NCBI GenBank assembly: GCA_910585785.1
Contig: CAJUEV010000001.1
Span: 137,206-201,205, forward strand
Direction: 5' to 3'
Origin: an uncultured Christensenella sp.
GTDB taxonomy: Bacteria > Bacillota > Clostridia > Christensenellales > Borkfalkiaceae
DNA: 64,000 nt
Under the pieces are notes generated by a model that was not told the origin of the DNA, did no database searches, and saw nothing but the letters and a program-made list of their open reading frames with translations. A program made the translations under genes and the position numbers. Shown here piece after piece: positions 31,802 to 40,275 of this stretch; position 1 is the first letter of the stretch, and every line of letters starts with the position of its first letter.

Positions 31802-32623
31802 ATGAAGTTCGATTACGACGCGCAGTATTTCAATCCCGAACACGTGCTTGACTGCGGACAGGTATTCCGCTTTTATCCCTTCAAACAAGGGTACTTCGTC
31901 AACTCGGAGGACAAGGCGTGCTACGTTTACACGGAAGGAAACAAAACCGTTGCGGAAAGCGATTATCCCGAATATTTTTATGAATATTTCGATTTAAACC
32001 GCGACTATTCCCAAATTGTAAAACGCGCCAAAACGCACAATATACCGCTATTAACGCGCTCGGCAGAGGCTTTTAAAGGGTTGCGGCTGCTAAACCAGAA
32101 CAAGGAGGAAATGATTTACTCCTTCATAATTTCGCAAAACAACAATATTCCGCGCATAAAGGGCATTATTTCGCGCATATGCAGGGGGCTGGGCGAAAAA
32201 AGAGAGTTTTTGGGTGAAGAATATTTCACCTTCCCCACCACCGCCGCGCTTGCCGGCGCAGGCAGCGAATTTTTCAGGGAAGCGGGCTGCGGCTACCGCG
32301 ACGCGTACCTTGCGGAAACTTCCGCAAGGATTTTGACGGAAGGAATTTACGCGCTTGAAGCCCTTGACGGCGCCTCCCTTAAAAAACAGCTTTTGACGTA
32401 CAAGGGAATCGGCGGCAAAGTTGCCGATTGCATAGCGCTTTTCGGCTTCGGCAAGCGCGGCAGCTTCCCCGTGGACGTTTGGGTTGAAAAAGTTTATAGA
32501 GAAGATTTCAACGGCGAATTGACGGACAGAAATAAAATTTCTTCATACTTCACTTCCGTTTTCGGCGAAGATTCGGGTTATATTCAGCAGTATTTATTTT
32601 ACGGAAAACGGCAAAACTTATAG
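31802..32623 (+). CDS. ogg: 8-oxoguanine DNA glycosylase/lyase, OGG1 type
   Basis: Base-excision repair enzyme of 273 residues that removes 8-oxoguanine and nicks the strand. The helix-hairpin-helix LLTYKGIGGKVADC holds the catalytic Lys at 206, and SFPVD supplies the activating Asp at 225. The N-terminal LDCGQVFRF is the typical start of the OGG N-domain. AAGGAAAA precedes the ATG. The phospholipase-like gene starts one base after its stop, so they are co-transcribed, although no functional link is evident. The related AlkA family lacks this Lys. Confidence 0.92.
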   Translation: MKFDYDAQYFNPEHVLDCGQVFRFYPFKQGYFVNSEDKACYVYTEGNKTVAESDYPEYFYEYFDLNRDYSQIVKRAKTHNIPLLTRSAEAFKGLRLLNQNKEEMIYSFIISQNNNIPRIKGIISRICRGLGEKREFLGEEYFTFPTTAALAGAGSEFFREAGCGYRDAYLAETSARILTEGIYALEALDGASLKKQLLTYKGIGGKVADCIALFGFGKRGSFPVDVWVEKVYREDFNGELTDRNKISSYFTSVFGEDSGYIQQYLFYGKRQNL

Positions 32624-32624
32624 T

Positions 32625-33299
32625 ATGCCCGATTACTTTTCACACGTTATCGCCGCGGAAAAGATTTTTGAACGGCTTGACGCGGCTACTAAATTAAAAA
32701 TAAAATCAAAAACTTTATACACGCTTGGCGCGCTTGGACCGGACGTCTTTTTCGCGTACAATTACAAACTTACAAAATCTAACTTGGGCAGGGACCTGCA
32801 CCGCAGAACCGCGGAAGAAATTTTTGCCGCTCTTTCGGGCGCAAATCCCGCATATGCGGCGGGCTACGCCACCCATTATGCGCTTGACTGCACTTTACAC
32901 CCCGCGGTTTACGCATACGAAAGCACCAGCAAGCACCCGCTTGCGCATCAGCGGTTTGAAAGCGATTTGGGGTTGTTTATAAGCAAGTATTACGGCGTTC
33001 GCCGCGCTATATTGCCGCGCGAAAAAATACTTGCGCAGACTTTCGCCGTATACGACGCGATAAAACTTATTGAAGAAAGCGTTACTTTGACGGGCGTGGA
33101 GCGCTGCCTTAAACGCCATTTCAATTACACTCGCTGGATATACCGCACAAAAAAACAAACCTATAAATGCGACTATAACTTTGCTTCCCTTGCGGACGAA
33201 GTTGAAGAAGCGGTGGCTTTGGGCGAAAAGTGCGTAAAATGCGTTTTATCGGGGGATATTGACGGGGCAATTTTCAAAAAATCGTTTTTGCAGCGATAA
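32625..33299 (+). CDS. Zinc-dependent phospholipase C-like protein
   Basis: 224 residues related to the zinc-dependent phospholipase C/S1-P1 fold. Conserved pieces include the N-terminal MPDYFSHVIAAEKI, GALGPDVFFAY and YATHYALDCTLHPAVYAYE with the histidines and aspartate expected to bind zinc, then HQRFESDLG. There is no signal peptide, so it is probably intracellular, unlike the secreted toxins of the family. This short cytosolic form is common in Clostridia and its substrate is unknown. Confidence 0.85.
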   Translation: MPDYFSHVIAAEKIFERLDAATKLKIKSKTLYTLGALGPDVFFAYNYKLTKSNLGRDLHRRTAEEIFAALSGANPAYAAGYATHYALDCTLHPAVYAYESTSKHPLAHQRFESDLGLFISKYYGVRRAILPREKILAQTFAVYDAIKLIEESVTLTGVERCLKRHFNYTRWIYRTKKQTYKCDYNFASLADEVEEAVALGEKCVKCVLSGDIDGAIFKKSFLQR

Positions 33300-33355
33300 T
33301 CCAATGTGCAAGCTTTCTTTTTTGACCTAACGTAAAAATTTTACTTAAACATAAT

Positions 33356-33393
33356 AAATCCCCCGTCGGGCAAGCTGTGCCTTACGGGGAATT
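33356..33393. terminator. Bidirectional hairpin between convergent genes
   Basis: TCCCCCGT pairs with ACGGGGA, with GGCAAGC/GTGCC inside. AT-rich flanks are present on both sides. It lies between the phospholipase-like gene (+) and spoIVFB (-). The T-tracts are imperfect. Confidence 0.6.
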
Positions 33394-34189
33394 ATTCTAT
33401 AATTTTATCGTAAATATTTTTGTTAAGCAATTTTTCGTAAAGTTCGTCTTCGGTTATTTCGTCTATAAACGCCTCGCCGTAAATTTGCAATACAAGATAG
33501 CGGTTGCTTTCAACAAACCTTAACGCGTCGCGGTAGGTTGCGCTTTCGTCTAAAATAACGTAGCGTATCTCCCTCCCCCGCTTTTTTTTGCGCGCGGCAA
33601 AGTTGATTTTTTGCGCGGGCGGACTTTTTGAAAAGGCGGAACAAAGCAAAAATATCGCTATCGCCAAAACGGAATAATTGTGAACCGCAAGAAAAAAAAC
33701 CAACGTCAGCGCGACTACCGAAGCAAGGCTTACGGCGCGCAAAACTATGCTCACCGTTTTGGGCTTTAAAAATTTAAGCATAAGGCAGCGCGCTATTCTG
33801 CCGCCGTCCAAGGGGTACGCGGGCAAAAGATTCATTGCCAGCATTCCCGCGTTTGCATAAAAAACCGTGTCCGTATAACCGTACGTGACGGGATAAAACC
33901 ACCACAGCCCCGCACACGCCACGCAAATAAGCACGTTAACCAAGGGTCCCGCAAGCGCAAGGCGTATTTCGTCCGCGGGAGAAATCCCCTCTATGTCGCA
34001 CGAGGCTGCCGCGCCGTAGGGCATAAGGCTTATTTTAGAGCACTCAAAGCCCATTCTTGCCGCGCAAAATATATGACCGCACTCGTGCAAGAGTGCGGTC
34101 AACACGCATATTATAAATTGCGGCAACCCGCCGAACAGCGCGGACAGCAGCCCCACGAAGAAAAACAGCGGGTGTACCTTTATTTTCAC
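33392..34189 (-). CDS. spoIVFB: Intramembrane metalloprotease SpoIVFB-like (M50 family)
   Basis: Site-2-type protease of 265 residues that in Bacillus cleaves pro-sigma-K in the outer forespore membrane. The zinc motif HECGH is at 35-39 and the third ligand in NLLPAYPLDGG (Asp128). There are about six membrane helices in residues 5-190 and a CBS-like C-terminal domain (residues 200-262). It starts at GTG and overlaps the upstream gene by GTGA. The pairing with a SpoIVFA-like inhibitor argues for the sporulation role rather than a general S2P. Confidence 0.9.
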   Translation of the reverse strand: MKIKVHPLFFFVGLLSALFGGLPQFIICVLTALLHECGHIFCAARMGFECSKISLMPYGAAASCDIEGISPADEIRLALAGPLVNVLICVACAGLWWFYPVTYGYTDTVFYANAGMLAMNLLPAYPLDGGRIARCLMLKFLKPKTVSIVLRAVSLASVVALTLVFFLAVHNYSVLAIAIFLLCSAFSKSPPAQKINFAARKKKRGREIRYVILDESATYRDALRFVESNRYLVLQIYGEAFIDEITEDELYEKLLNKNIYDKIIE

Positions 34190-34950
34190 GAATTCCAGAC
34201 GGGTATTTCGCCCGAAAGCGTATAGCAGTTTAACAGCGTTTCGCCGTCGTACATAGAAACTTTTACTTCGGAATTTCCGTCCGAATACGCAAAGGGTATA
34301 TTTGCCGCCACAGCGGAATCCTTTTGCGAATACACTTTGCTTAAACCGGTTATAACGCTGGAAAAAGTCGAGGTGTGCGCAATTTTTACCGTATAGTTTT
34401 CGCCGTCCTGTGAAATGGAAGCGATTTTACCCGCGCAAACGGGATAAACCGCGCCTTCCGCCGTGAAGGAAAGTACTCCGTTTTCGGAAACGGTTATGTC
34501 CGCGTCCGAAAAATCGCTTACCACGGGGGACAACTTAATTTCCTTATAGGTGGGCTCGGCAGCGGGTTTATTGACGCCTGCAAGCGAGGAAATAAACGTA
34601 TTTATAACGCTTGTGGGCATAAATATATTGGTGAGGAAAATCGCCACGGCTATTACGCAAACCGCAACAAGTTCGCTTATTATAACCAAATTTCCCTTAT
34701 CTTTTTTAACGCGCCCCGTCACTGCGGCGGGCAAATCTTCCTGCGGTTCAGACAAATCTTCCGCATAAACGTACGCCCCCACGCGCTCGTTTACATTGTC
34801 CACGACCAAATCCTTCAAATCGTCGGGCTGAGCCGCCTGCTCGGTTTTGGCGGGCTTGCGCTTGAACAAGTTCAACCCCTTCTTTTTAACTACGTTTACC
34901 GTGCTTACGGGTATTTCAAGCATTTCGGCATAGTCAAGTTCCTGATTCAT
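34186..34950 (-). CDS. spoIVFA: SpoIVFA-like protein with degenerate LytM/M23 domain
   Basis: 254 residues: a cytosolic basic N-terminus, one membrane helix at about residues 88-112, and an extracytoplasmic C-terminal domain (150-250) with the strand pattern of LytM/M23 peptidases (VYPVCAGKIASISQDGENYTVKIAH). The zinc ligands are not preserved, as in Bacillus SpoIVFA, which holds and inhibits SpoIVFB rather than acting as an enzyme. A strong GGAGG site precedes it. The 4-base overlap with spoIVFB makes the pair stoichiometric. Identification rests on topology and the neighbour, since sequence similarity in this family is low. Confidence 0.75.
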   Translation of the reverse strand: MNQELDYAEMLEIPVSTVNVVKKKGLNLFKRKPAKTEQAAQPDDLKDLVVDNVNERVGAYVYAEDLSEPQEDLPAAVTGRVKKDKGNLVIISELVAVCVIAVAIFLTNIFMPTSVINTFISSLAGVNKPAAEPTYKEIKLSPVVSDFSDADITVSENGVLSFTAEGAVYPVCAGKIASISQDGENYTVKIAHTSTFSSVITGLSKVYSQKDSAVAANIPFAYSDGNSEVKVSMYDGETLLNCYTLSGEIPVWNS

Positions 34951-35194
34951 AACTTCCTCCGGTTTTTAAAGTCTATCATAGTCTATTCGCGCAAACGCGG
35001 CGTTAGAACAATTTTTTATTACTTTGCATAATATAAACGCTTAATTTTTTTGTCTTTTTACAATCGTCGGCGTAAGAATAATTTAAGTCGGTGCATAACC
35101 ATCCTGCCGTGCGCAAATAAAAGCTAAAACAAAATTAATAAAAAATTAATAGCGTAGTGCGCGCCTTACGCATTAAAATAAGGACAGAAAAAAA
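34951..35194. other. Intergenic stretch upstream of spoIVFA
   Basis: AT-rich and without a credible coding region. It should hold the spoIVFA promoter; a sigma-E type is expected, but the only -35-like TTATATT near 35028 has no good -10 partner. GCGTA/TACGC near 35152-35171 is a minor hairpin. Confidence 0.5.
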
Positions 35195-35281
35195 CCTGCG
35201 GACTTTTAAACCGCGGGAACTGAAATTCAATTTATATCCACAAAAATTTAACCGCTCGGGCTTGACGTTGCCCGAGCGGTT
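35195..35281 (-). terminator. Tandem terminators after rsmA
   Basis: 35250-35281: AACCGCTCGGGC and its perfect complement with T-rich sequence on both sides. 35195-35217: a second hairpin CCCGCGG/CCGCAGG followed on the minus strand by TTTTTTTC. Together they block read-through from rsmA into spoIVFA. Confidence 0.8.
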
Positions 35282-35289
35282 TTTAATTT

Positions 35290-36132
35290 TCAATTGCTTT
35301 GCAAAATTTTTAAAAGCCCGTCCGAAAGGGCGGAAAATTTTTCGGGGGAAAGAGTTTCTCCCCGCGCCTTCAAATCTATTCCGCAAGAGGCTAAAACTTC
35401 TTCCGCCTGTCCGCGAGAAATTGAAAACGCGTTTACAAGGTTGTTTACAAGCGTCTTTCTGCGGGCGGCGAACGCCGCGTGCACCGTCTTTTTGTAAAAC
35501 GCCGCGTCAGTTACGGGCAACCGCCCGTCGCGCACAGTAAGTTTAACCACGGCGCTGTCAACGTTGGGGCGCGGCGTAAACATTGTGCGGGGCACTTTTT
35601 TTATAATTTCGGCGTCCGCGCGCAACGCAATAACCGCGGTAATCGCGCCATACTCGGGGGTATTTTCCTTTGCGCAAAGTCTTAGCGCAACTTCTTCCTG
35701 CACCATTACGGTAAGGCTGCGGCACAGTTTTCCTTCGTCCAAAATTTTTGTAATAAGCGGCGTGGTAACGTAATACGGCAAGTTGGCGATAACGCAAAAT
35801 TCGCCGTACCTTTTTTCAAGTTCGTTCATATCCGCCTTCAAAAAATCTTTAAATATAATTTCGGCGTTGTCTATACCCGCAAGCGTGCGCTGCAAAACGG
35901 GTTTAAGGGATAAATCCACCTCAAAGCCCACAACACGTTTTACCCGCTCGGCAATAGCCCGCGTAAGCGTGCCTGCACCGCAACCTATTTCAATTACGGT
36001 TGAGTTTTCGTCCGCGCCGGATTTTTCAACAATGGAAGCAAGCAGATTTTTGTCCGTTATAAAATTTTGCCCAAGCCGTTTTTTGAAGCCGAAGCCGCTT
36101 TCGCTTAAAATACTTTTTACGTCTTTTTCCAT
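35290..36132 (-). CDS. rsmA: 16S rRNA dimethyladenosine transferase RsmA (KsgA)
   Basis: Dimethylates two adjacent adenosines (A1518 and A1519, E. coli numbering) near the 3' end of 16S rRNA late in 30S assembly. It has 280 residues (Bacillus 292). The start GQNFITDKNL, SAM motif IEIGCGAGTLT and catalytic NLPYY (N117-Y120) are all present. FTPRPNVDSAVVKL is the typical later motif. It has its own consensus promoter with a leader of about 25 bases and an AAGGCGG ribosome site. In Bacillus it also follows metS and yabD (tatD), as here. Confidence 0.96.
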   Translation of the reverse strand: MEKDVKSILSESGFGFKKRLGQNFITDKNLLASIVEKSGADENSTVIEIGCGAGTLTRAIAERVKRVVGFEVDLSLKPVLQRTLAGIDNAEIIFKDFLKADMNELEKRYGEFCVIANLPYYVTTPLITKILDEGKLCRSLTVMVQEEVALRLCAKENTPEYGAITAVIALRADAEIIKKVPRTMFTPRPNVDSAVVKLTVRDGRLPVTDAAFYKKTVHAAFAARRKTLVNNLVNAFSISRGQAEEVLASCGIDLKARGETLSPEKFSALSDGLLKILQSN

Positions 36133-36163
36133 AATTTAGCCGCCTTGTTCGCCGTATAAAACA

Positions 36164-36192
36164 ATTATAACAATTTAAACTAATATTGTAAA
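36164..36192 (-). promoter_or_regulatory. Sigma-A promoter of rsmA
   Basis: On the minus strand TTTACA (36187-36192), a 17-base spacer and TATAAT (36164-36169). Unlike several other genes here it has a normal leader with a ribosome site. Confidence 0.8.
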
Positions 36193-36226
36193 CGCAATTA
36201 AAACCGTTTACCTAACTTTAAGATGA

Positions 36227-36258
36227 AAAATCCCCGACGCGGTCGCGTCGGGGATTTG
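36227..36258 (-). terminator. Intrinsic terminator after the metG-tatD-GNAT operon
   Basis: AAATCCCCGACGC pairs with GCGTCGGGGATTT around GACC, followed by TTTT on the minus strand. Confidence 0.85.
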
Positions 36259-36264
36259 ACTTTT

Positions 36265-36729
36265 TTAAACGTTTTTTCTCAATACGGGCTGAGTTTTTAT
36301 TTCGGCGTTTTTAAACGCGTTATAAAACGACGCCGCTTCTGAATTTTCGGCGGCAACTAAAAAATACTGCTCTATACCGTTATTTTTGCATTCTTTTTCA
36401 AACTCTTTAAATAAAGCCTGACCTATGCCGCAATGTCTTTCGGACTTTAAAACGCATATCCAGCCGACGTACGCCATTTTAGCGCCGTCCGCAGGACAAC
36501 CGTAAAAATGATACTCTAACCTGCCGACTACCGCGCCGTCCTTATAGGCAAGCAGGCTTTCCGAAGATTTGAAAAATTCGTCCGAAAGTCTTTTTAAAAC
36601 CGCTTGTTCGTCAACGCACTCTACTTCGTTTAAAAACGGCTCTGCCTTTATAACTTTTTTGGCATACTCCGTATAAGCGGAAACCGTGCTTGCGTCAAGT
36701 TTTTTAAATGAAAGATTGTTTGAATTCAT
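36265..36729 (-). CDS. GNAT-family N-acetyltransferase
   Basis: 154 residues with the GNAT fold. The acetyl-CoA site is in YVGWICVLKSERHCGIGQALFKEFE (the Q/RxxGxG/A motif reads RHCGIG), followed by the strand VAAENSEAASFYNAFK. The substrate is unknown. The gene lies 13 bases after tatD and ends at a strong terminator, so it is the last gene of the metG-tatD operon. No strong ribosome site is visible, and translation may depend on the upstream gene. Confidence 0.85.
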   Translation of the reverse strand: MNSNNLSFKKLDASTVSAYTEYAKKVIKAEPFLNEVECVDEQAVLKRLSDEFFKSSESLLAYKDGAVVGRLEYHFYGCPADGAKMAYVGWICVLKSERHCGIGQALFKEFEKECKNNGIEQYFLVAAENSEAASFYNAFKNAEIKTQPVLRKNV

Positions 36730-36742
36730 AATTTACTTTATA

Positions 36743-37516
36743 TTATAATTTTTTAAACAGAGTGCGCGCGTTTTCCCAAATTTTATCGGCGGTATATTCC
36801 ACCGTTGCCCCCCGAATATCCGCTATATTGCGCACAATTTCCGGTATGCTTTCGGGCGTGTTGGGAAACTGCCCCGCCATAGATTTAGGCGGCAAATACG
36901 GGCTGTCCGTTTCGGAAAGTATTCTGTCCTCGCTTATCGCCGCTATAACCCGCCTTACCTTTTTGCTGCCCGAATACGTGCTTGTTCCCCCGAAGGAGAA
37001 ATATCCGCCCATTTTCTGCATTTCAAGCGCAATTTCCGCCGAGTGTGAAAAGCAGTGCAGCAAAAATCCGTTTTTAAGGTATGCCGAATACTCTTTAAGC
37101 ATTGCAAGCATATCTTCCGCGCAGTCGCGCGAATGTATTTGCACCGGCAAACCAAGATTATCAGCAAGAAGCAATTGCTCCCCGAATATACGCCGTTGAA
37201 GGGGTTTATCCGTGTCCGGATAGTGATAATCCAGACCTATTTCGCCGATAGCGACGCAATTTTCATCGCAAGCCGCTTCCGCAATCTTTTCCAAATCGCC
37301 TTCGCGGTATTTGCTGAGTTCGGTAGGGTGAAAACCCGCGGTAAACCGGCACATATCATACGTTTTACTGAGTTCTTGCCCGAATTTGCAAGTCGGCAAG
37401 TCCACCGCCGCAAGAATAATTTTTTCAACGCCGGCGGCTTTTATATTGTGTAAAAGCGCGCTTAAATCGCCGAAGTGTCCGCCGTCCAGATGGCAGTGAA
37501 CGTCAATAAATTTCAC
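36743..37516 (-). CDS. tatD: TatD-family metal-dependent deoxyribonuclease
   Basis: 257-residue TIM-barrel hydrolase. The metal ligands are DVHCHLD at the N-terminus (His7, His9), the GEIGLDYHY glutamate, QIHSR, LHCFSHS and ETDSPYL, all intact. TatD enzymes are 3'-5' exonucleases implicated in DNA repair or degradation. It overlaps metG by 4 bases, the common metG-tatD pairing in Firmicutes (metS-yabD in Bacillus). Confidence 0.94.
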   Translation of the reverse strand: MKFIDVHCHLDGGHFGDLSALLHNIKAAGVEKIILAAVDLPTCKFGQELSKTYDMCRFTAGFHPTELSKYREGDLEKIAEAACDENCVAIGEIGLDYHYPDTDKPLQRRIFGEQLLLADNLGLPVQIHSRDCAEDMLAMLKEYSAYLKNGFLLHCFSHSAEIALEMQKMGGYFSFGGTSTYSGSKKVRRVIAAISEDRILSETDSPYLPPKSMAGQFPNTPESIPEIVRNIADIRGATVEYTADKIWENARTLFKKL

Positions 37517-39495
37517 GAAAGCAAGCTCCCGTCGGGCACGTCCTTTTCGGGCGAAACAATTGAAAGCGTTCCGTCGGGCGCTTCCGCGCAGACTATCATA
37601 CCCTCGCTTTGCAAGCCTTTCATTTCTCTGGGGGGAAGGTTGCAGACGACTATTACGCGCTTGCCTACCATTTCTTCCGCGGTATAGTGTTTGCCTATGC
37701 CGGAAAGCACCGATATGCGCCTGTTGCCAAGGCTGACGGTTTCGTGCAGCAGTTTACTTTTTTTGACCGCTTCGCACGCGACCACGGTACCCACTCTCAT
37801 TTCTATTTTAGCGAAATCGTCTATCGTAATTTCTTCCTTCTTTTCCTCGTTTACGGGTGCTGCTTCCATTTTCTGCTTCTCCTCTATTTTTGCAATTAAC
37901 GGCTTAATATCCTCGAATTTAACGCGTTCGAACAGCGTTACGGGCGCGGGCGTTACCTTGTACTCGATAACGCGTTTATCCTCCGATTTGCTTTGCGGCG
38001 TTTCCGCTTCGCATTTTATGCGGTCCGCCGTTTCTGGCATAAACGCCTCCAAAATTTCAGCGCCTTTCGTAAGCGCGGTAAGCAGGTTGTACAAAACCTG
38101 AGAAAGTCTGTCCTTCTTCCCTTCGTCCTTTGCAAGCAACCACGGCGTGGTTTCGTCAATATATTTATTAGCCCTGCGGAACAGCGCCCACAGACAATCC
38201 AGCGCGTCCGAAACTTTATACTCGTCCATCTTTGCGGAAACCTTTGCCGCCGTTCCGTCAATAACCCGTTTAAAGTCCTCGTCGGGCTCGCCGGTCGCTC
38301 CCGTGAATTTTGCAACGCCGCCCAAGTATTGATTTGTCATTGAAACGGTGCGCTTCAACAAGTTGCCCAAAACGTTGGCAAGGTCGCTGTTTATTCTTTC
38401 GCACATAAGTTCCCACGTTATAACTCCGTCGTCGGCGTAAGGCATATCGTGCAAAATAAAATAGCGCACCGCGTCCGTGCCGAAAATTTCAGCCATATCG
38501 TCCGCATACATAACGTTGCCCTTGCTTTTGGACATTTTGTCGCCGCCCTGCAACAGCCACGGGTGCCCGAAAACGCATTTAGGCAGCGGCTCGCCCAACG
38601 CCATAAGAAAAATCGGCCAATAAATTATGTGAAAGCGCAAAATATCCTTGCCGATAATATGCACGTCTGCGGGCCACAGTTTTTTATACGTTTCGGAAGG
38701 CTTTCCGCCCGTATAGCCCACGCCCGTAATATAGTTTGAAAGCGCGTCAAGCCACACGTAAACCACGTGTTTTTCGTCAAACGAAACGGGCACGCCCCAT
38801 TTGAAAGTAGAGCGCGAAACGCACAAATCCTGCAACTTGGTTTTAAGCGAACCGTCCTCCGCCGCTTTAAGTATTTCGGCGTCGCTTTTGCCTATAAACT
38901 CGTCGGCAAGCAGAAAGTTGTTCATCATCTCGTTTTTTCTGGAAACAGGTTGAATAAACTCCGGATGACTTACAATATGTTTTACAAGCCTGTCCGCATA
39001 CTTGCCCATTTTGAAGAAATAAGCGTCCTCTTTGGCGGGTTTGACCTCTCTGCCGCAGTCCGGACACTTGCCGTCAACAAGCTGGCTTTCCGTCCAAAAA
39101 CTTTCGCACGGGGTGCAGTACATTCCCTCGTAAGCGCCCTTGTAAATATCGCCCTGCTTATAAAGTTTTTCAAATATTTTTTGAACGGCTTCCACGTGAT
39201 TTTCGTCCGTCGTGCGGATAAACTTGTCGTAGCGGACGTTCATCAAATCCCATATTCTTTTTATTTCGGTTGAAACTTCGTCCACAAACTGCTTGGGCGT
39301 AAGTCCCTTTTCAGCGGCTTTTTGCTCCACTTTCAGCCCGTGCTCGTCCGTTCCCGTCATAAAGAAAACGTCATACCCCTGCCAACGCTTGAAGCGCGCT
39401 ATCGCGTCGGCAAAAACCGCCTCGTACGTATTGCCGATATGGGGCTTGCCCGAAGTATAAGTTATAGCCGTAGTCAAATAAAATTTCTCTTTCAT
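37513..39495 (-). CDS. metG: Methionyl-tRNA synthetase
   Basis: Charges tRNA-Met. It has 660 residues from ATG 39495, chosen for the AAAGG/GGAGA ribosome site and the standard KFYLTTAITYTSGKPHIGN start; an upstream in-frame start at 39543 is not needed. HIGN (19-22) and DKMSKSKGN are the class I signatures. The zinc knuckle CTPCE with CPDCG marks the four-cysteine form. The C-terminal 110 residues (DFAKIEMRVGTVVACE onward) are the EMAP-II-like tRNA-binding and dimerisation domain. No T-box leader was found in the short upstream region. First gene of a metG-tatD-GNAT operon. Confidence 0.97.
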   Translation of the reverse strand: MKEKFYLTTAITYTSGKPHIGNTYEAVFADAIARFKRWQGYDVFFMTGTDEHGLKVEQKAAEKGLTPKQFVDEVSTEIKRIWDLMNVRYDKFIRTTDENHVEAVQKIFEKLYKQGDIYKGAYEGMYCTPCESFWTESQLVDGKCPDCGREVKPAKEDAYFFKMGKYADRLVKHIVSHPEFIQPVSRKNEMMNNFLLADEFIGKSDAEILKAAEDGSLKTKLQDLCVSRSTFKWGVPVSFDEKHVVYVWLDALSNYITGVGYTGGKPSETYKKLWPADVHIIGKDILRFHIIYWPIFLMALGEPLPKCVFGHPWLLQGGDKMSKSKGNVMYADDMAEIFGTDAVRYFILHDMPYADDGVITWELMCERINSDLANVLGNLLKRTVSMTNQYLGGVAKFTGATGEPDEDFKRVIDGTAAKVSAKMDEYKVSDALDCLWALFRRANKYIDETTPWLLAKDEGKKDRLSQVLYNLLTALTKGAEILEAFMPETADRIKCEAETPQSKSEDKRVIEYKVTPAPVTLFERVKFEDIKPLIAKIEEKQKMEAAPVNEEKKEEITIDDFAKIEMRVGTVVACEAVKKSKLLHETVSLGNRRISVLSGIGKHYTAEEMVGKRVIVVCNLPPREMKGLQSEGMIVCAEAPDGTLSIVSPEKDVPDGSLLS

Positions 39496-39659
39496 ACCTT
39501 TCTCCGTTTTATTTCCAAAAAAGTATAACACAGCAAAAATCAAAACACAAATAAATTGCGTAAAAACCCGCCTTTAAAATATTGCAAAACGCTTTTTTAG
39601 CGGATTGCGGCGAAAATTTTACGGCGTGCAATAAACGTCGAAAAACGGCGGACAAGTTG

Positions 39660-39699
39660 GTATTTTGCGGGGTCGGCGTTCATAAAATACTTTATGAAC
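39660..39699 (+). promoter_or_regulatory. Candidate sigma-E promoter and start-site palindrome of spmA
   Basis: GTATTTT (39660-39666), a 14-base spacer and CATAAAAT (39681-39688) fit the sigma-E consensus (KMATATT, 14 bases, CATACANT) at 5 of 7 and 7 of 8 positions. spmAB is a sigma-E operon in Bacillus. The ATG follows after 5 bases. A perfect repeat GTTCATAAA-ATAC-TTTATGAAC (39678-39699) spans the -10 box and start codon. Confidence 0.6.
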
Positions 39700-40275
39700 G
39701 TAATTTTTTCGGCGGTTTTTATACTTTCGCTGCTGGCTATGCTGTTTATCGCGCCCGACCAACTGTTGCCCTCGCTTCTGGGCGGAGCGGAAAGTTCGGC
39801 AAAAATGGCGCTTACTTTGTTTTGCATTTACGCGGTATGGATGGGACTTAGCCGACTTGCGGAAAAAAGCGGACTTTCGAAAACGGCGGCAAAAGCGCTT
39901 AAACCCCTTTCGAAAAAACTTTTCAAAACGGAAAACGAAGCCGCTTTGGAAAACCTTGCAATGAATCTTTCCTGCAATCTGTTGGGAATAGGCGGGGCGG
40001 CTACTCCGTACGCGGTTAAAGCGGTAAACGAACTTGAAAAGGACAAAAACTCCTTCGCGCAAAAACTGCTTTTTGTTATAAACGCAACTTCAATACAAAT
40101 TTTGCCCACAACCGTAATTACGCTTAGAGCGGGCGCGGGCAGTACATCCGCTTTCGACATATTTGTACCGTCGCTCATATGCACGTGTATTTCAACGGGT
40201 TTAGGGGTGCTGCTTTACGTTATTACGGGCAAGTTTTCAAAAAAACCGTTTAAGCGCGGCAAGGCGGCGAAATGA
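39694..40275 (+). CDS. spmA: Spore maturation protein A
   Basis: Membrane protein of 193 residues of the nucleoside-recognition (Gate) domain family. In Bacillus SpmA and SpmB are needed for full core dehydration of the spore. GGAATPYAVKAV with NLLGIGGA and INATSIQILPTT are diagnostic. It has four to five membrane helices and a lysine-rich end. No Shine-Dalgarno precedes the ATG, which lies 5 bases after a sigma-E-like -10. It overlaps spmB by 4 bases. Confidence 0.93.
   Translation: MNVIFSAVFILSLLAMLFIAPDQLLPSLLGGAESSAKMALTLFCIYAVWMGLSRLAEKSGLSKTAAKALKPLSKKLFKTENEAALENLAMNLSCNLLGIGGAATPYAVKAVNELEKDKNSFAQKLLFVINATSIQILPTTVITLRAGAGSTSAFDIFVPSLICTCISTGLGVLLYVITGKFSKKPFKRGKAAK

Noticed and set aside
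34951..35290. tRNA or riboswitch in the gap between spoIVFA and rsmA
   Set aside because: No T-loop or D-loop sequence is present; the structures seen are two terminators and a minor hairpin.
36729..36760. TATAAT just before the acetyltransferase at 36265 as another leaderless promoter
   Set aside because: It is formed by the last codons and stop of tatD, has no -35, and lies 12 bases from the ATG.
39496..39690. T-box leader before metG, and before cysE-cysS-alaS
   Set aside because: The distances from promoter to start are too short and no T-box core sequence (TGGNACCGCG-like) is present.
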